Positions 1-8,881 of a stretch of 26,201 bases of DNA are shown in pieces (position 1 is the first letter of the stretch; each line of letters begins with the position of its first letter). The translations under genes and the position numbers were made by a program. This DNA comes from Chara braunii. Taxonomy: Eukaryota > Streptophyta > Charophyceae > Charales > Characeae. The notes beneath the pieces are model-generated. The model saw only the letters and a program-made list of their open reading frames with translations, did not search any database and was not told the origin of the DNA. The stretch lies in the NCBI GenBank assembly GCA_003427395.1, contig BFEA01000132.1, positions 598,049 through 624,249 of the forward strand. Direction: 5' to 3'.

Positions 1-866
1 GGGAAGCCAATCGGAAGGGGAGTCGGCGGTGACGGGAGCGGCTGAGAGGGGTGAGGGGGTATAGGAGGGGCTTGATGTGAGTGAGGGGCAGACTCTGCAG
101 AGGCATGGGAACATTGGGCAGGTGTCAGGTCGATTGTTGCTACTGTCCCTGTTGACGGGCCTGACAGTGGTGTGAAAAAGCAATTCGGGTGGCGGAAGGA
201 CCATTGATCTTCCTGTGCCACCCAATTTTTCCATATAAGCTTTCCGTTGTCATGAACCTCCGCCATCTTGCGATGGGGATCAAGCCACCGTTCAAAAAAT
301 GTTGAGATGGCCTGCTGTTTTTTTTTTCCGTCAAGACTGTCTTTCATGTCGTCCCTCAATTTTTTGTTTGCTTTAACTAAGTCAGCCCTTATAATTTCAA
401 GAAGTTCGGCTTTGGCCTGGTAGTAGCCAAATGTCTTCTCTTGCCTTTTTGCGGAGCACCTCATCCTCCATATGACCATGAGGACAACCAGCCTCATGTG
501 CTTGAAGAGATTTTTCTGGAATGGGGTCCTGGCCAGTGGGATTCTATTATTTTTCCCCAGTAAGATGAGGGGTATGTCCCACTGAAACACTGTTCTGGTG
601 AGAGTGTGCCATATTGCATCCCACCATTGCCGCATCCGTATCGCCAATGGACAAGCTAAAAGATAGTTTTCCAAGTCGGCACGTCGTTGGGGGGTGTCAG
701 GTCCACACTGTGAGCAGATAGGGGAGAGAACCCCTTTCTGTTCCAGGTAGGATCTTGCTATCAACCAACCCAGGGTCTGAAGGCACTTGTGTATGATTTG
801 CCACTGCAATGCCCTGTGGGAGGTGGGCATGATATGAGCGTGAGCGGTCCATGGGATATGCTGGTC
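1..866 (-). pseudogene. LINE B ORF2 C-terminus with zf-RVT region (open frame running off the window)
   Basis: Read on the minus strand from about 866, the frame stays open for about 280 codons to the window edge. It begins with IPWTAHAHIMPT and RALQWQIIHKCL, matching MASLQWQIEHRCL of LINE C, then SYLEQKG (TYLEQKG in C). Next come CSQC, LENYLLACP and QWWDAIW, which form the zf-RVT zinc-binding pattern of plant-type LINEs. The usual His before the last Cys is Asn here, as in LINE C. After a basic/helical stretch the frame turns Pro-rich (PPIPPHPSQPLPSPPTP). It has no start of its own: it is the tail of ORF2, cut off upstream by the 17-bp duplication. Confidence 0.8.
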
Positions 867-883
867 CATGGGATATGCTGAAG
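849..883. repeat. 17-bp tandem duplication that frameshifts LINE B
   Basis: The unit gtccatgggatatgctg occurs twice back to back. Because 17 is not a multiple of three, the LINE B frame upstream (reading AENLQHIPWT) and the frame downstream (IPWTAHAHI) are separated by this duplication. The repeated residues IPWT appear on both sides. It is a local slippage or repair duplication. Confidence 0.8.
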
Positions 884-999
884 GTTCTCAGCCATTTCTC
901 GAACTACCGATGATGATGGGATGCGTGTGTGCACCTGTTTGTATCCTTCTGTAACTGTATATTGCCAGATAGGGGTCGGGTTACGGCCTTTCCACTCCT

Positions 1000-1675
1000 A
1001 TTCGTCAGGGTTGAAGGGTAGGACCCCCACGGGGATGGACATTTCATATGCGTAGAATCCCTTATCTTCAGATCCTACCACTCTAATTCTACTGAGTCCA
1101 TCACTTTGCTTGTTGTGTCCAAGACAGGGGTCCTTTTTAGTGGAGCCCATCTGGCCCCTGGCACGTCCGGTTCGAAGGCCTGCAGTCGTATGCCATCATG
1201 GGTGTCGTTGAGTACTCTGTAGATAACCATCGGGATTTGGTCCGGGGCGGCTCGAGTCACCCAATCATGAGTCCTTATCGATGGTCCTTGTTGCAACGTA
1301 GCTTTTTAACGTTTTTGAGTGTGGGCCGCATCTGTTGTAACGACTTCCATGTCCTTGCGTGACTGTCCCACGAGTCTCCTACAATAAAGACCCTGTTTTT
1401 AACCCATTTGAGTCAGTGGGAGCCGGACGATAGCGGGAATGGTTCCCCTGCAGCGTCACGGATGTGTGGATTTCCGAACATCGGCTGTCGCCACAACTCA
1501 TGCCATCGCAGAGGAGGGGGCTTTTGTGTTGGCCCCATTTGTCTCCATAGTTCCACCATTGTAGTCCACAGGGGGTCATTTTTAAGATCCCGTCTGGTCC
1601 TGTTCCTGGGCGATCCATCCCTCTCGCGCGTCGGGGGGCTCGACAATGACCATGCTGTATTGACCAGCTAGGTGA
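1000..1675 (-). pseudogene. LINE B ORF2 connector region, frameshifted
   Basis: Two minus-strand segments match the middle of LINE C's ORF2. At 1413-1646, DLKNDPLWTTMVELWRQM and LRWHELWRQPMFGNPHI align with the C segment containing DLLRDDFWTRVIKAWRQL and TRWEKVMRQPLFSNRRI. At 1075-1296, VIYRVLNDTHDGIRLQAF and ARWAPLK align with HRIRVLQDKDDWIAYRP and DDWQWVPAR. They lie in different frames, so the coding path is broken. This stretch links RT thumb and zf-RVT in this family and has no known catalytic residues. Confidence 0.7.
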
Positions 1676-1685
1676 GGGGGTGAAT

Positions 1686-2290
1686 CTAGTGGTGAGGGGG
1701 AGAGGGAGGAGCCAAGTGTGACAGTTGGATATACACCAGGGCCTGCCAAGAGACGTCACTGGCGAGTAGCAGGTGGGTAATTATTTTAAACATCCGCGCT
1801 CTGATCTCGTCACCCGGGTCAAGGATGCCCAGTCCCCCTACCGCCTTCGGTTGGGTAATGTACTTCCATGCCACTCTTTTAATGCGTTTCGTTTTAGCAT
1901 GATCGTTCCTCCATAAGTAGGTTGCCAATGCTTCTCGCAGGTGCGCCAGTTGCTTCGCGGGGATCCGCCAAAACGCTGTTTTGTACCATATAGTGACCAG
2001 GATAACATTATTTATTGCAAGTGCCCTTCCTACCAGTGAAGTGGGTAGGCCGTCCCATTTCGTCAGTCTTTGCAGGACTATTTGAACCAAAGTTTGTCCA
2101 TGGTCCAGCGGGGATCCCAGGGCTGTAAGACGGACACCCAGGATCCTGATTGCCTCCTCATGAGTTCTCCAGTTGACTGGCGGGTCTTGCAGGGGTTGGG
2201 TATTCTGTGGAGAAAGCTACCAGTCTTCCGTTTTGGTCCCCCAATTGACCTTCACGTCCACTGCTATGGCAAATGTATCATGTATGGATT
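1686..2290 (-). pseudogene. LINE B RT thumb region
   Basis: The minus strand encodes RLTKWDGLPTSLVGRALAIN, then IWYKTAFW, then YLWRNDHAKTKR and GGLGILDP. These are the hallmarks of the segment just after the RT palm in L1-like ORF2 proteins, ending at the GGLGI motif. LINE C has the same series (TSLIGRALTINSVVLAALWY, GGLGILDP). The part before about 2090 has lost its frame but still reads VNWRTHEEAIRILGVRL. Confidence 0.8.
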
Positions 2291-3223
2291 GTGTTTGTCA
2301 GTGCTCTAAGGGATGCCTCCGAGGCTTTAATGAGGACCGTGAGATCGTCGGCGAACAGGGATGTCACCGATATGGACTCTATGGGCAATTCCGGAATGTC
2401 TATTCTTTCAATGTCTTGGTTGACCCTGATCATCGCTGCCAAAGCTTCCATCACAAGTACAAAGAGGAGTGGGGCCACTGGATCTCCTTGCCTCACCGAT
2501 CTTTGGAGAGAGAACGGGGGGGAGAGGTTGACCATTTACCATGATGTTCGTTGTGGCGGACCTGTGCATGGTGGACACCCATGCTCTGAAGGTGGCGCCA
2601 AAGTTCATTTTGTGCTGGCAGGCGTCCATGACATCCTAGTCCACGTGGTCGTAGGCCTTTTCGAAGTCTATGAACAAGATAGCAGCCTCTTTTCGAAGCT
2701 GCCTGGCATATTTAATTGTCTCGTTCACAAGGAGGACGTTACCCTGAATATTGCGTTGGGGCATGAACCCTGTTTGGTCCTGGAAGATCAGATGCCTCAT
2801 ATGTGGTAGCAGGGGGACTGAGGCGGTTAGTAAGTGTTTTAGACACCATTTTATAGGGTAAGGGGAGAAGCATGAAGAACTCTTTCGGAAAGGAGTCGAG
2901 CCCCGACGTTTTTTCATCTTCCATGCCCCTCAGTGCTTCCAGCAGTTCATCTGTTGTTAGCGGAGCTTCCAACAGATCACGTTGGGCTGTGGACAGCATT
3001 GCTGGTAGACGTGCCACATTGATTGCCTTGCTTCTGCTAGCCTTTGTGCCCCCCACTGGGTTGACTCCGATGCGTAAAGCCTTTGGTAGTATTGTGCCGC
3101 ATAGTCTACAATAGAGTATGCGTTAGTGGCATCGGGGATTGAGTTGTCGAAAGGGTGGCGAAGGGAGGATACCACTGCTTGCCTTGCTCTAGCTTTGGCC
3201 TTTCGGAAGAATATTTTCACCAT
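2278..3223 (-). pseudogene. LINE B reverse transcriptase fingers and palm, frameshifted and internally deleted
   Basis: Going 5' to 3' on the minus strand: linker with YYQRLYAS; fingers with LTTDELLEALRGM and KTSGLDSFPKEFF; then DQTGFMPQRNIQGN; palm motif A with ILFIDFEKAYDHV (catalytic Asp codon near 2666-2668); RQGDPVAPLLFVLVMEAL; and motif C LFADDLTVLI (codons 2344-2355). The catalytic Asp residues survive, but the pieces lie in at least three frames. Directly after PKEFF the sequence jumps to LPYKMVSKTLTNRL. L1-type RTs normally have about 50 residues between these points, so roughly 150 bp are missing. Confidence 0.85.
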
Positions 3224-3265
3224 CGTGCTGTCTGTGTCTTGTTTCCGTATGCGTGCCTGGACACG

Positions 3266-4500
3266 TCATGCCTCTGCTTGAGCAACCAAGTATGCCTGAA
3301 GGTGATCTCTGACGGACTGTAGCCTATGATAGGTTGCGTCATCCAGGGGTTCGGACTGTAGGTCGGCGTCCCAATTTTCCAGTTCTTTCAATAGGTTGTC
3401 GAGCATTGTTTTTTTCTCTCTCGCATGGTTTATGGAAAATTTATTAATCCGCTCCCTTAACTGTGTCACTCCTTCGTTAAACCAGTCCACCTTTGAGGCT
3501 GCCATGACCCTCTTTGATTCCCAGTACCTCCAAAAGTCAATGATGAGGCTTTTCAAGGTTGACAACTTAAGCAGCGAGGTATTCAACTTGTAAAAGCTAG
3601 GGTCTTTTTCAATGACAGAGTGGAATGAGAGGCCTAAAACAATTCCTCTGTGATCAAAAGATTTGTAGGGGCTGAAGGCCATGACCGCTGTCAGTGCTCG
3701 TGTCCCCCACCAGTTCTTCGGAGATGAGGAAGAGGTCTATCCTAGAGTTAGATTTGTCTGTTGTACCTCTACATTTGACGCATGTGTATGCACGTTTCGT
3801 AGGGTGCAGTATTCTATATGCATCTTTCAGTCTTAGTGTGACAGTAAATCTAGAGAGCATGTCCACATTCGGGGCCCACCTTTCCTGGGGGGGCGATTGT
3901 CCCTGCGAGGCTGTGGTGGACCTCCTATCCATGAGGGGGTCCGGGGTGACATTAAAGTCCCCTGCAATGACGAGGGGTGGGCCTGTTGGGAGCTCCTACT
4001 GGGGTTGCTGCAGGAATTGTACTCTTTCCAGTGGATCGTTTGGAGCATATATACTACATTATGCCTATCTCTTCGTCCCCCAACAGTGCTCGTAAGTATG
4101 CCCATCTCCCATTATGGCGGTCGTACTCGCAGTCCAGCGGGGTGAGTCTCGACAAAGGGGGGATCCATATTGCAACCCCTGTCGATGCGCCTGATCTTGT
4201 CAGGGCCGAGAAGGACATATACGACCAGATCCATTTTTCCTTGGCTTTGTGAGCGGGTGAGTGGGTCAGATGTATTTCTTACACACGTGTCGCATCCGGC
4301 CAGGTAGTTGCTCCTTCCACTCTAAACATCTTCCAAATTGCATTTTCTTTTTCCGGAGAGGCCTGGGCCAGCCCGTTGAGGTTGAGTGCTCTAACATCCA
4401 GGTCCACTCGAGAAATCTCACGCATCCACTGTGGGGGGCGTCTGAGTGGAGGCTGTACCCCAGGGTCGGGGGGCGGTGGTAGTGAGGGAGGCGACGGAGG
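3266..4500 (-). pseudogene. LINE B apurinic-like (EEP) endonuclease and linker
   Basis: The minus strand begins with DLDVRALNLNGLAQASPEKE, the conserved EEP N-terminus. LVIAGDFNVTPDPLMDR follows (GDFN motif, codons near 3951-3962), then LKDAYRILHPTKRAYT and SRIDLFLISEELV. The terminal SDH motif reads SFDH. Where LINE A has QETH, this copy has stop-E-I-H: a TAA at 4279-4281 replaces Gln. Stops and frameshifts break the domain, so it cannot nick DNA. The helical linker at 3266-3600 leads into the RT. Confidence 0.8.
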
Positions 4501-4800
4501 TGGGTGGTATACTGAACACTGCATCATTTGTTGAGCTTGCATATCCAGTTTATAACGCTTGTGCAACCCCCGTCTGTTTATGTTGTTTCCACCTGCCCCA
4601 CAGTGCATGATGATAACTCGGGGAGCTGTAGTGATCGGGCGGGTATTACCTGTCGAGGAGACAGTTCCTGTTCAAACTCTTCATCCGATTCTGATTCTGG
4701 TTCTGATTCCTCAGAGTTTGTCGCTTGTAGCCCTTTTTTTGAGTCGTCGTTCGAGAGCATCCTCATTATCGTCTCTACCATGGGGGTCCCTTCGGCAGTG
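4500..4800 (-). pseudogene. LINE B 5' leader, acidic Ser-rich and Pro-rich coding remnant
   Basis: Before the endonuclease the minus strand reads an acidic stretch, EESEPESESDEEFEQELSP, then after a frame change a Pro-rich stretch, HPPPSPPSLPPPPDPGVQPP, leading directly into the EEP start. This resembles a low-complexity ORF1 end or an ORF2 N-terminal extension. I recognise no RNA-binding fold. The upper boundary is the breakpoint with LINE A. Confidence 0.5.
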
Positions 4801-5497
4801 TGCTGTATCTCCCCTTTCTTCTGGAGCAAGGTGAGAACGCCTTGCCCCACCAACTCCCCCATGCTACCTGACTCCCAAACCTGTCTATAGTATTCCATTC
4901 GGGGGCCATCGGTCCCCATAATGCTTCCCGAAATTCCTTCTGGAACCCATCGAGACCCGACGCTTTCTCCGATCTACTCTTCTCTACACGATCCGTTCCG
5001 CTGAGAGCATCTAGAAGTAAAATGACCTTAAAGAAGGACGGTGGTCACCGCACAATCTGAACGCACTAGGAGGTAGAGGTTACCACGCCCCCAGTCCCCT
5101 TTAACAGTTGTGGATCGTACAGGGCCTCAACGGTTGCTCTGCGTGTCCGTGCTCCGGCTAGGCTAAAATATTTATTTTCCATTGAGCCCTCATTTTGGTA
5201 ACGTGTCATTCTTCCCCTATTTTGCATGCCCTCCCATCGTTGTTCCGCGAAGGCTTGGAACTGTTGACATAGAGACTCTTCTTCTGATCGATCATTCGGT
5301 TGTGTGCGCAGAGCGTCTTGTGGTTCTCGCTGTTCCAGTTGCTGAAGTTGCTGCAGTATCTGTGTTTCCCGTTCGTAACATCTGGCCGCTAGTTGCGACA
5401 AGTATTCCTTGCATTCTTTTCCAGAAAAAAAAAGCCCATTGTTGAACCGGTCAATTACTGTGGGATGTTTTGCTTCTGTGTATGCCAAAACGTCCAA
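4800..5497 (-). pseudogene. LINE A linker and start of the reverse transcriptase
   Basis: The ORF at 5066-5497 (143 codons) is a Gln/Glu-rich, coiled-coil-like linker (ILQQLQQLEQREPQDALR) ending in YFSLAGARTRRATVEALYD. Downstream the minus strand reads SRSEKASGLDGFQKEFREAL, then after a frame change EYYRQVWESGSMGELVGQGV and LTLLQKKGEIQ. This is the fingers start of L1-type RTs (KASGLDG...LLPKKGD). RT homology ends there, before the palm, at the junction with LINE B. Confidence 0.75.
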
Positions 5498-6406
5498 CAG
5501 TCCTTTATGTAGGTGTGAAACGTTTGTAGCTGCAGGATAGATACGTTCAGGTCGGGCCCTTGGTCAGTTTTTTTTCGAAAAGTTAGGGCAATTGTGCACA
5601 TCTTATGATCCGGTCCCAGCTGCGGGCTCCGTAGTAGAATGACTGCTAGGAGTAGCGAGCCCTGCAAATCCTCCGAAATGAGGATCAAGCCGATTCTAGA
5701 TCGTGCTTGACCTTTTGTCCCTATCTTACGCAGACAGGAAAAGTATCTCGTGTCAGGATGTGGTCTTCGGAACGTGTCGAAGACATTTAGCGACAGGCAC
5801 AGGTCCCTGATCATCCACTCATCCTCTTCAACGTAGAGCGGGGCGGGAGTCGGTATCCGCCACCTGTCCATCCATCGGTCCGGGGCCGCATTATAGTCCC
5901 CAACTATTATAACTTACATCCTGGCCGGAATCTGCGCTTTTAGACTCTTGAAGAATGCTCTCCTCTCCCCCATCCCATTCGGTGAGTATATACATATGAT
6001 GCCGATGACTTCTGATTCTAGTTTGACCGGGAACGACACCCATTTGCCCTCTGCATGATCAGCTACCCAGTGAATCGGCTCTGCCTGAGACTCGGGGGTG
6101 ATCCAGATAGCGACCCCTGCACTCCCCGGCCTAGGAGCGTGCGCCCTAAAGGTCGTGTGTGGCCAGATTTATTTGTGAATCCTGTGATGTTCTGGTGAGT
6201 GCATGAGATGGGTCTCCTGCACACAAATAACAATCTGGCCAGTTCCTGCCCCCCACCCTTCTGATTAGATCCCAGATTGCACGCTGTTTCTCTGGTTTTA
6301 ACGCGACCAGGCCATTCACATTCAGGGAGCGTAGGTCCAAGTCTGCCGCTCTTTGACATTGGTTCCAGATTTTATCCTTGCCATACACCGCTTTGACCGG
6401 GTCCAT
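5455..6406 (-). pseudogene. LINE A EEP endonuclease, decayed
   Basis: The minus strand shows DLDLRSLNVNGLVALKPEKQ at 6146-6406. After a frameshift it reads IVICVQETHLMHSPEHH, with the catalytic QETH intact (codons near 6208-6219). Next are VIIVGDYNAAPDRWMDRW (GDYN, codons near 5890-5901, with a TAA just upstream) and WMIRDLCLSLNVFDTFRRPH. The later motifs are damaged: SRID reads SRIG and SDH reads PDH. Gly for the Asp of SRID and loss of Ser in SDH would abolish activity even without the stops. Confidence 0.8.
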
Positions 6407-6620
6407 TGCTGTAGTAATGTGATTAGTGATGTGATTACCGCAGTGGCTCCCACAACTGCTGCTCCTTTTCCCAGTCTCTTGCCCCTGTCAACCATTTCTG
6501 AGCACCGCACACAAACTCTTCTGTACATCGTGTTCCATCCATGTTTCATTCGGTTTGATCCTGACCGTTTGGAGGTACAGCAGCTTGTTTTTTTTTTGGT
6601 TTTAAACTAAGCTATACTCT

Positions 6621-6722
6621 TCTCTCATCAATCTCATCTTCTTGCCAGTACTCATCTATTTCATCCTCTTGCTAGTCTATGTATAGTAGGGGGGAACACC
6701 AACCAACCTGGATCTCTCCCTA
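6621..6722. other. No recognisable feature
   Basis: A pyrimidine-rich stretch between the 5' side of LINE A and the tandem duplication. I see no coding or repeat signal. Confidence 0.5.
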
Positions 6723-7030
6723 GCCCATGGGGTAGGTTGGCACCACCGCAGTGGTGCAAGAGCAAGGCTGTACCAGTCCCTCATCACGGTGACGAGGGGT
6801 GGGCACGCATTGCCGATGGGGGAAACAGGCGGTGCTAGCGCCGAGCAATGCCAGTCACTGCACCTCCCCCTCCCCCCCCAAGCCCACGGTGTAGGTTGGC
6901 ACCACAGAAGCAAGGCTGTACCAGTCCCTCATCACGGTGACGAGGGGTGGGTGGGCACGTTGCCGATGGGGGAAATAGGTAGTGCTAGCGCCGAGCAAAG
7001 GCCAGTCACTGCACCTCCCCCTCCCCCCCA
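6723..7030. repeat. Two-copy tandem repeat of about 150-159 bp
   Basis: Copy 1 (6723-6881) and copy 2 (6882-7030) share the same order of blocks: ggtaggttggcaccac, aaggctgtaccagtccctca, tcacggtgacgaggggtggg, gccgatgggggaaa, gtgctagcgccgagcaa and a C-rich end. Copy 2 lacks about 10 bp near its start. No coding function is apparent. Confidence 0.85.
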
Positions 7031-7180
7031 CCTCAACCCCACATGGAGGTGTCTAAGGGGCAATATTGTCGCTGCATAGCAACTAACAACATCAGCCAAG
7101 GGCCTCCCAATACGGCCTCGGGCCCCCGACGGGTTATCTCTAGCTGGTAGAACGCCAAAGCTTGCCCAGGCACGTACGTG

Positions 7181-7250
7181 AGGCCAAGGGAATTGAACCC
7201 ATGACCTCCTGAATGCAACTTCTGTGCCTTACCAACTGAGGTAGGCCCGC
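7181..7250 (-). repeat. tRNA-like sequence, possible head of a tRNA-derived SINE
   Basis: On the minus strand the sequence starts gcgggcc, then an A-box-like tacctcagttggt, and about 35 nt later a B-box-like gggttcaattccc (7188-7200). This is the spacing of a tRNA gene or a tRNA-derived pol III promoter. The anticodon loop would read gttgcat (TGC), but the anticodon and D stems do not pair well. It is therefore a decayed tRNA copy or a SINE head, not a working tRNA. The downstream minus-strand sequence to about 7040 could be the SINE body; I see no poly(A) end. Confidence 0.4.
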
Positions 7251-7327
7251 AGGCCTGTGTGAGCTTTTTCTGTTTTTCCTCTTTGTTTTACTGTTTGTGG
7301 TTGTCTTGTCCACTCTCTGTTGGTGAT

Positions 7328-7699
7328 GAATCTCGCTCCACGACCTACCAATCGTGCAAAATGAGAATGAGAATGAATCCTCGGCCTACCATCCCCCGAA
7401 TACAACGTACCGTCATTATAGCTGTACGTAGACTGAAAAATGGCTCAAATACAGCTATAATGACCGGGCCTTGTACTCGGGGGAAGAAGGTAGAACATGG
7501 GAAGATGCACGGCCATACATATTTTTCGATTTTTTTGTCTTTTGTGCACGTGGTGAGTTGCGGAGCGAGGACCTGTGGGCCTATCCACACCACTCACCAA
7601 ATGCTCAAACGACTAAAACTATGGCCCGTGCACCTGTCCCCTGTTCCAGGGGAAGATTCATTCTCATTTTGCACATTTGGCGACAGGTGGTGTGAGCCC
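7328..7699. mobile_element. Foldback/MITE-like module M1
   Basis: The left end (tctcgctccacgacc, then tgcaaaatgagaatga) is the inverse of the right end (attcattctcattttgcaca, ending gtgtgagccc), giving terminal inverted repeats of about 50 bp. Inside, a second inverted pair (7384-7425 and 7450-7493) contains gtcattatagctgta and its exact complement. Flanking triplets are gat and tat, so a 3-bp duplication is only suggested. No transposase. Confidence 0.55.
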
Positions 7700-7796
7700 T
7701 ATCATTGCTTTTCAGGTGTGGAAGTTCATTTTCCTTTATCCTTCCCCTCCCCCCCTCCCGCCCCCTCTCTTCGTTGACTTTTCAAAAACGAACGGC

Positions 7797-7819
7797 AAAA
7801 AAAAAAAAAAAAAAAAAAA
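7797..7819. repeat. Poly(A) tract of about 23 bases
   Basis: A simple A homopolymer preceded by a C-rich stretch (7741-7772). No element is clearly attached to it. Confidence 0.8.
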
Positions 7820-7951
7820 CAAGGGCCATGCTCTTGAGGTATCATCCTCGAACGCTTTGTACTTTTTTTTTTTCCCAACGCCTTGCACTTTGCACTACTC
7901 TCGACATGCACAAAAGACAAACATCATGGCCGTGTATCTTTCCATATTCTA

Positions 7952-8141
7952 GCGGAAGATTCACTCTCATTTTGCACATTTCGAGAGTAGTGCAGCGAGG
8001 CCCTTTGTCTCATATGTGTAACATGTTGACGTGTCATTACGTATCTCAATTCTATGCATCATCCATGAACTGAGGACTGGCCCCAGGAAGGGCTTGGCTC
8101 CACTACTCTTGAAATGTGCAAAAGGACAATCAATCTTCCGC
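7952..8141. mobile_element. Foldback M2 with 54-bp arms
   Basis: Arm 7952-8005 (starting gcggaagattcactctcat) and the inverse arm 8088-8141 match at 46 of 54 positions, with an 82-bp loop. The arms contain tttgcacattt and gagtagtg blocks that also occur in module M1 and, inverted, at about 7890-7916. Here the GGGCC-type ends face inwards, so this may be two family ends abutting rather than one element. Confidence 0.6.
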
Positions 8142-8182
8142 ATTTCATTAGGATTTAAACACAGGTACATGCGCTGGGTGTA

Positions 8183-8246
8183 CGTATTCCATGATTTCAT
8201 TTTGTCTCGTCTTGGATTTCGCTTTCTGAGAGAAGAGTATGAAAAG
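8183..8246. repeat. Spacer repeat, short copy R1
   Basis: Contains attccatgatttcat, ttgtctcgtcttggattt and a diverged agaagagtatgaaaag. The same blocks in the same order occur at 10277-10416 and 10940-11017. Confidence 0.5.
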
Positions 8247-8390
8247 GTGAGCTCTAGAGCTCGTTTCCAAGAGGATTGGCTGAGGGCGTATTCACACTAG
8301 CACTATCGTCAATGTATCTGACCGCATTCAAGGCCAGAGCTGGATATATTTCACCTCCATAATGTCCTGGTGAGTACGGCCTGAAGATTC

Positions 8391-8639
8391 TGTGTGTGAG
8401 GTGTTTCGTTTTTTTCCTTTTGTCGGTTGACTGTTTGGGATTATCTTTTCAATTCTCTTTTTTTTTTTTTTTTAATCCTTTTTTTTAATTCAATTCTCTT
8501 TTCCTGATTAGCATTTCCATTTATGTGAGAGAAGGGTTTCGTATTCCACGAGTCCCAAAAAATAAAAATAAACATAAAAAAATTCCACGAGTTCATTTTG
8601 TTTCATCTTAGAGTTTTGTTGATGGAAGGGTGTGAAAAG
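8391..8639. repeat. Spacer repeat, copy R2
   Basis: Runs from gtgtgtgagg through T-rich sequence and cttttcctgattagcattt (8499-8517) to gaagggtgtgaaaag (8625-8639). The block around 8491-8516 matches 10231-10256 with two differences in 26 bases. It abuts the left end of module M3. Confidence 0.6.
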
Positions 8640-8867
8640 GCCTTCGGTCAGTCCACACACTGGGCCTCGCCACGCCACTGGACACACGAAAAAAACACTA
8701 GTGCATCTTACCCAAAAAGTGGCCAGATGCGTCTGTTGATATTCATAGGAACGGATGCATCTCTTGCCACTTTCTGTGGGAACATGCATTTGAACGTTTT
8801 TCGTTTTGACAGTGGTGTGGCGTTTTTTTTTTTCTTTTTTTTCTTTGTGTGTGTGTGTGTGTGTGTG

Positions 8868-8881
8868 AACGTTTTTCGTTT
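8868..8881. repeat. Left target-site duplication of LINE E
   Basis: The 14-mer aacgtttttcgttt, identical to 10138-10151. The same word also occurs nearby at 8793-8806 as part of an older local repeat, so the site itself was repetitive before insertion. Confidence 0.8.

Larger units (their letters stand above)
1..4800 (-). mobile_element. LINE B, degraded L1-type non-LTR retrotransposon (3' end beyond the window)
   Basis: On the minus strand the domain order is acidic leader, EEP endonuclease, linker, reverse transcriptase, thumb, connector and zf-RVT region, which is the order of an L1-type ORF2. The copy is broken by frameshifts, stops, an internal RT deletion and a 17-bp duplication, so it is dead. 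Its thumb and connector align residue by residue with LINE C (for example GRALAINN versus GRALTINS, and GGLGILDP in both), so B and C belong to one family. The 3' end and poly(A) tail lie left of base 1. The 5' boundary near 4800 is placed where LINE A's RT sequence stops making sense and is uncertain by several tens of bases. Confidence 0.85.
4800..6620 (-). mobile_element. LINE A, 5' part of a second LINE copy truncated in the RT
   Basis: A second endonuclease-bearing LINE lies upstream of LINE B on the same strand. It runs from about 6620 through an EEP domain and a helical linker to the first RT residues, then stops near 4800 where LINE B's leader begins. Its missing RT and C-terminus are not in the window. 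They may lie left of base 1 if B inserted into A, or were lost by recombination. The 5' limit near 6620 is approximate. Confidence 0.75.

Noticed and set aside
7181-7250. Functional tRNA gene
   Set aside because: Promoter-like boxes are present, but the anticodon and D stems do not pair and the acceptor ends do not match.
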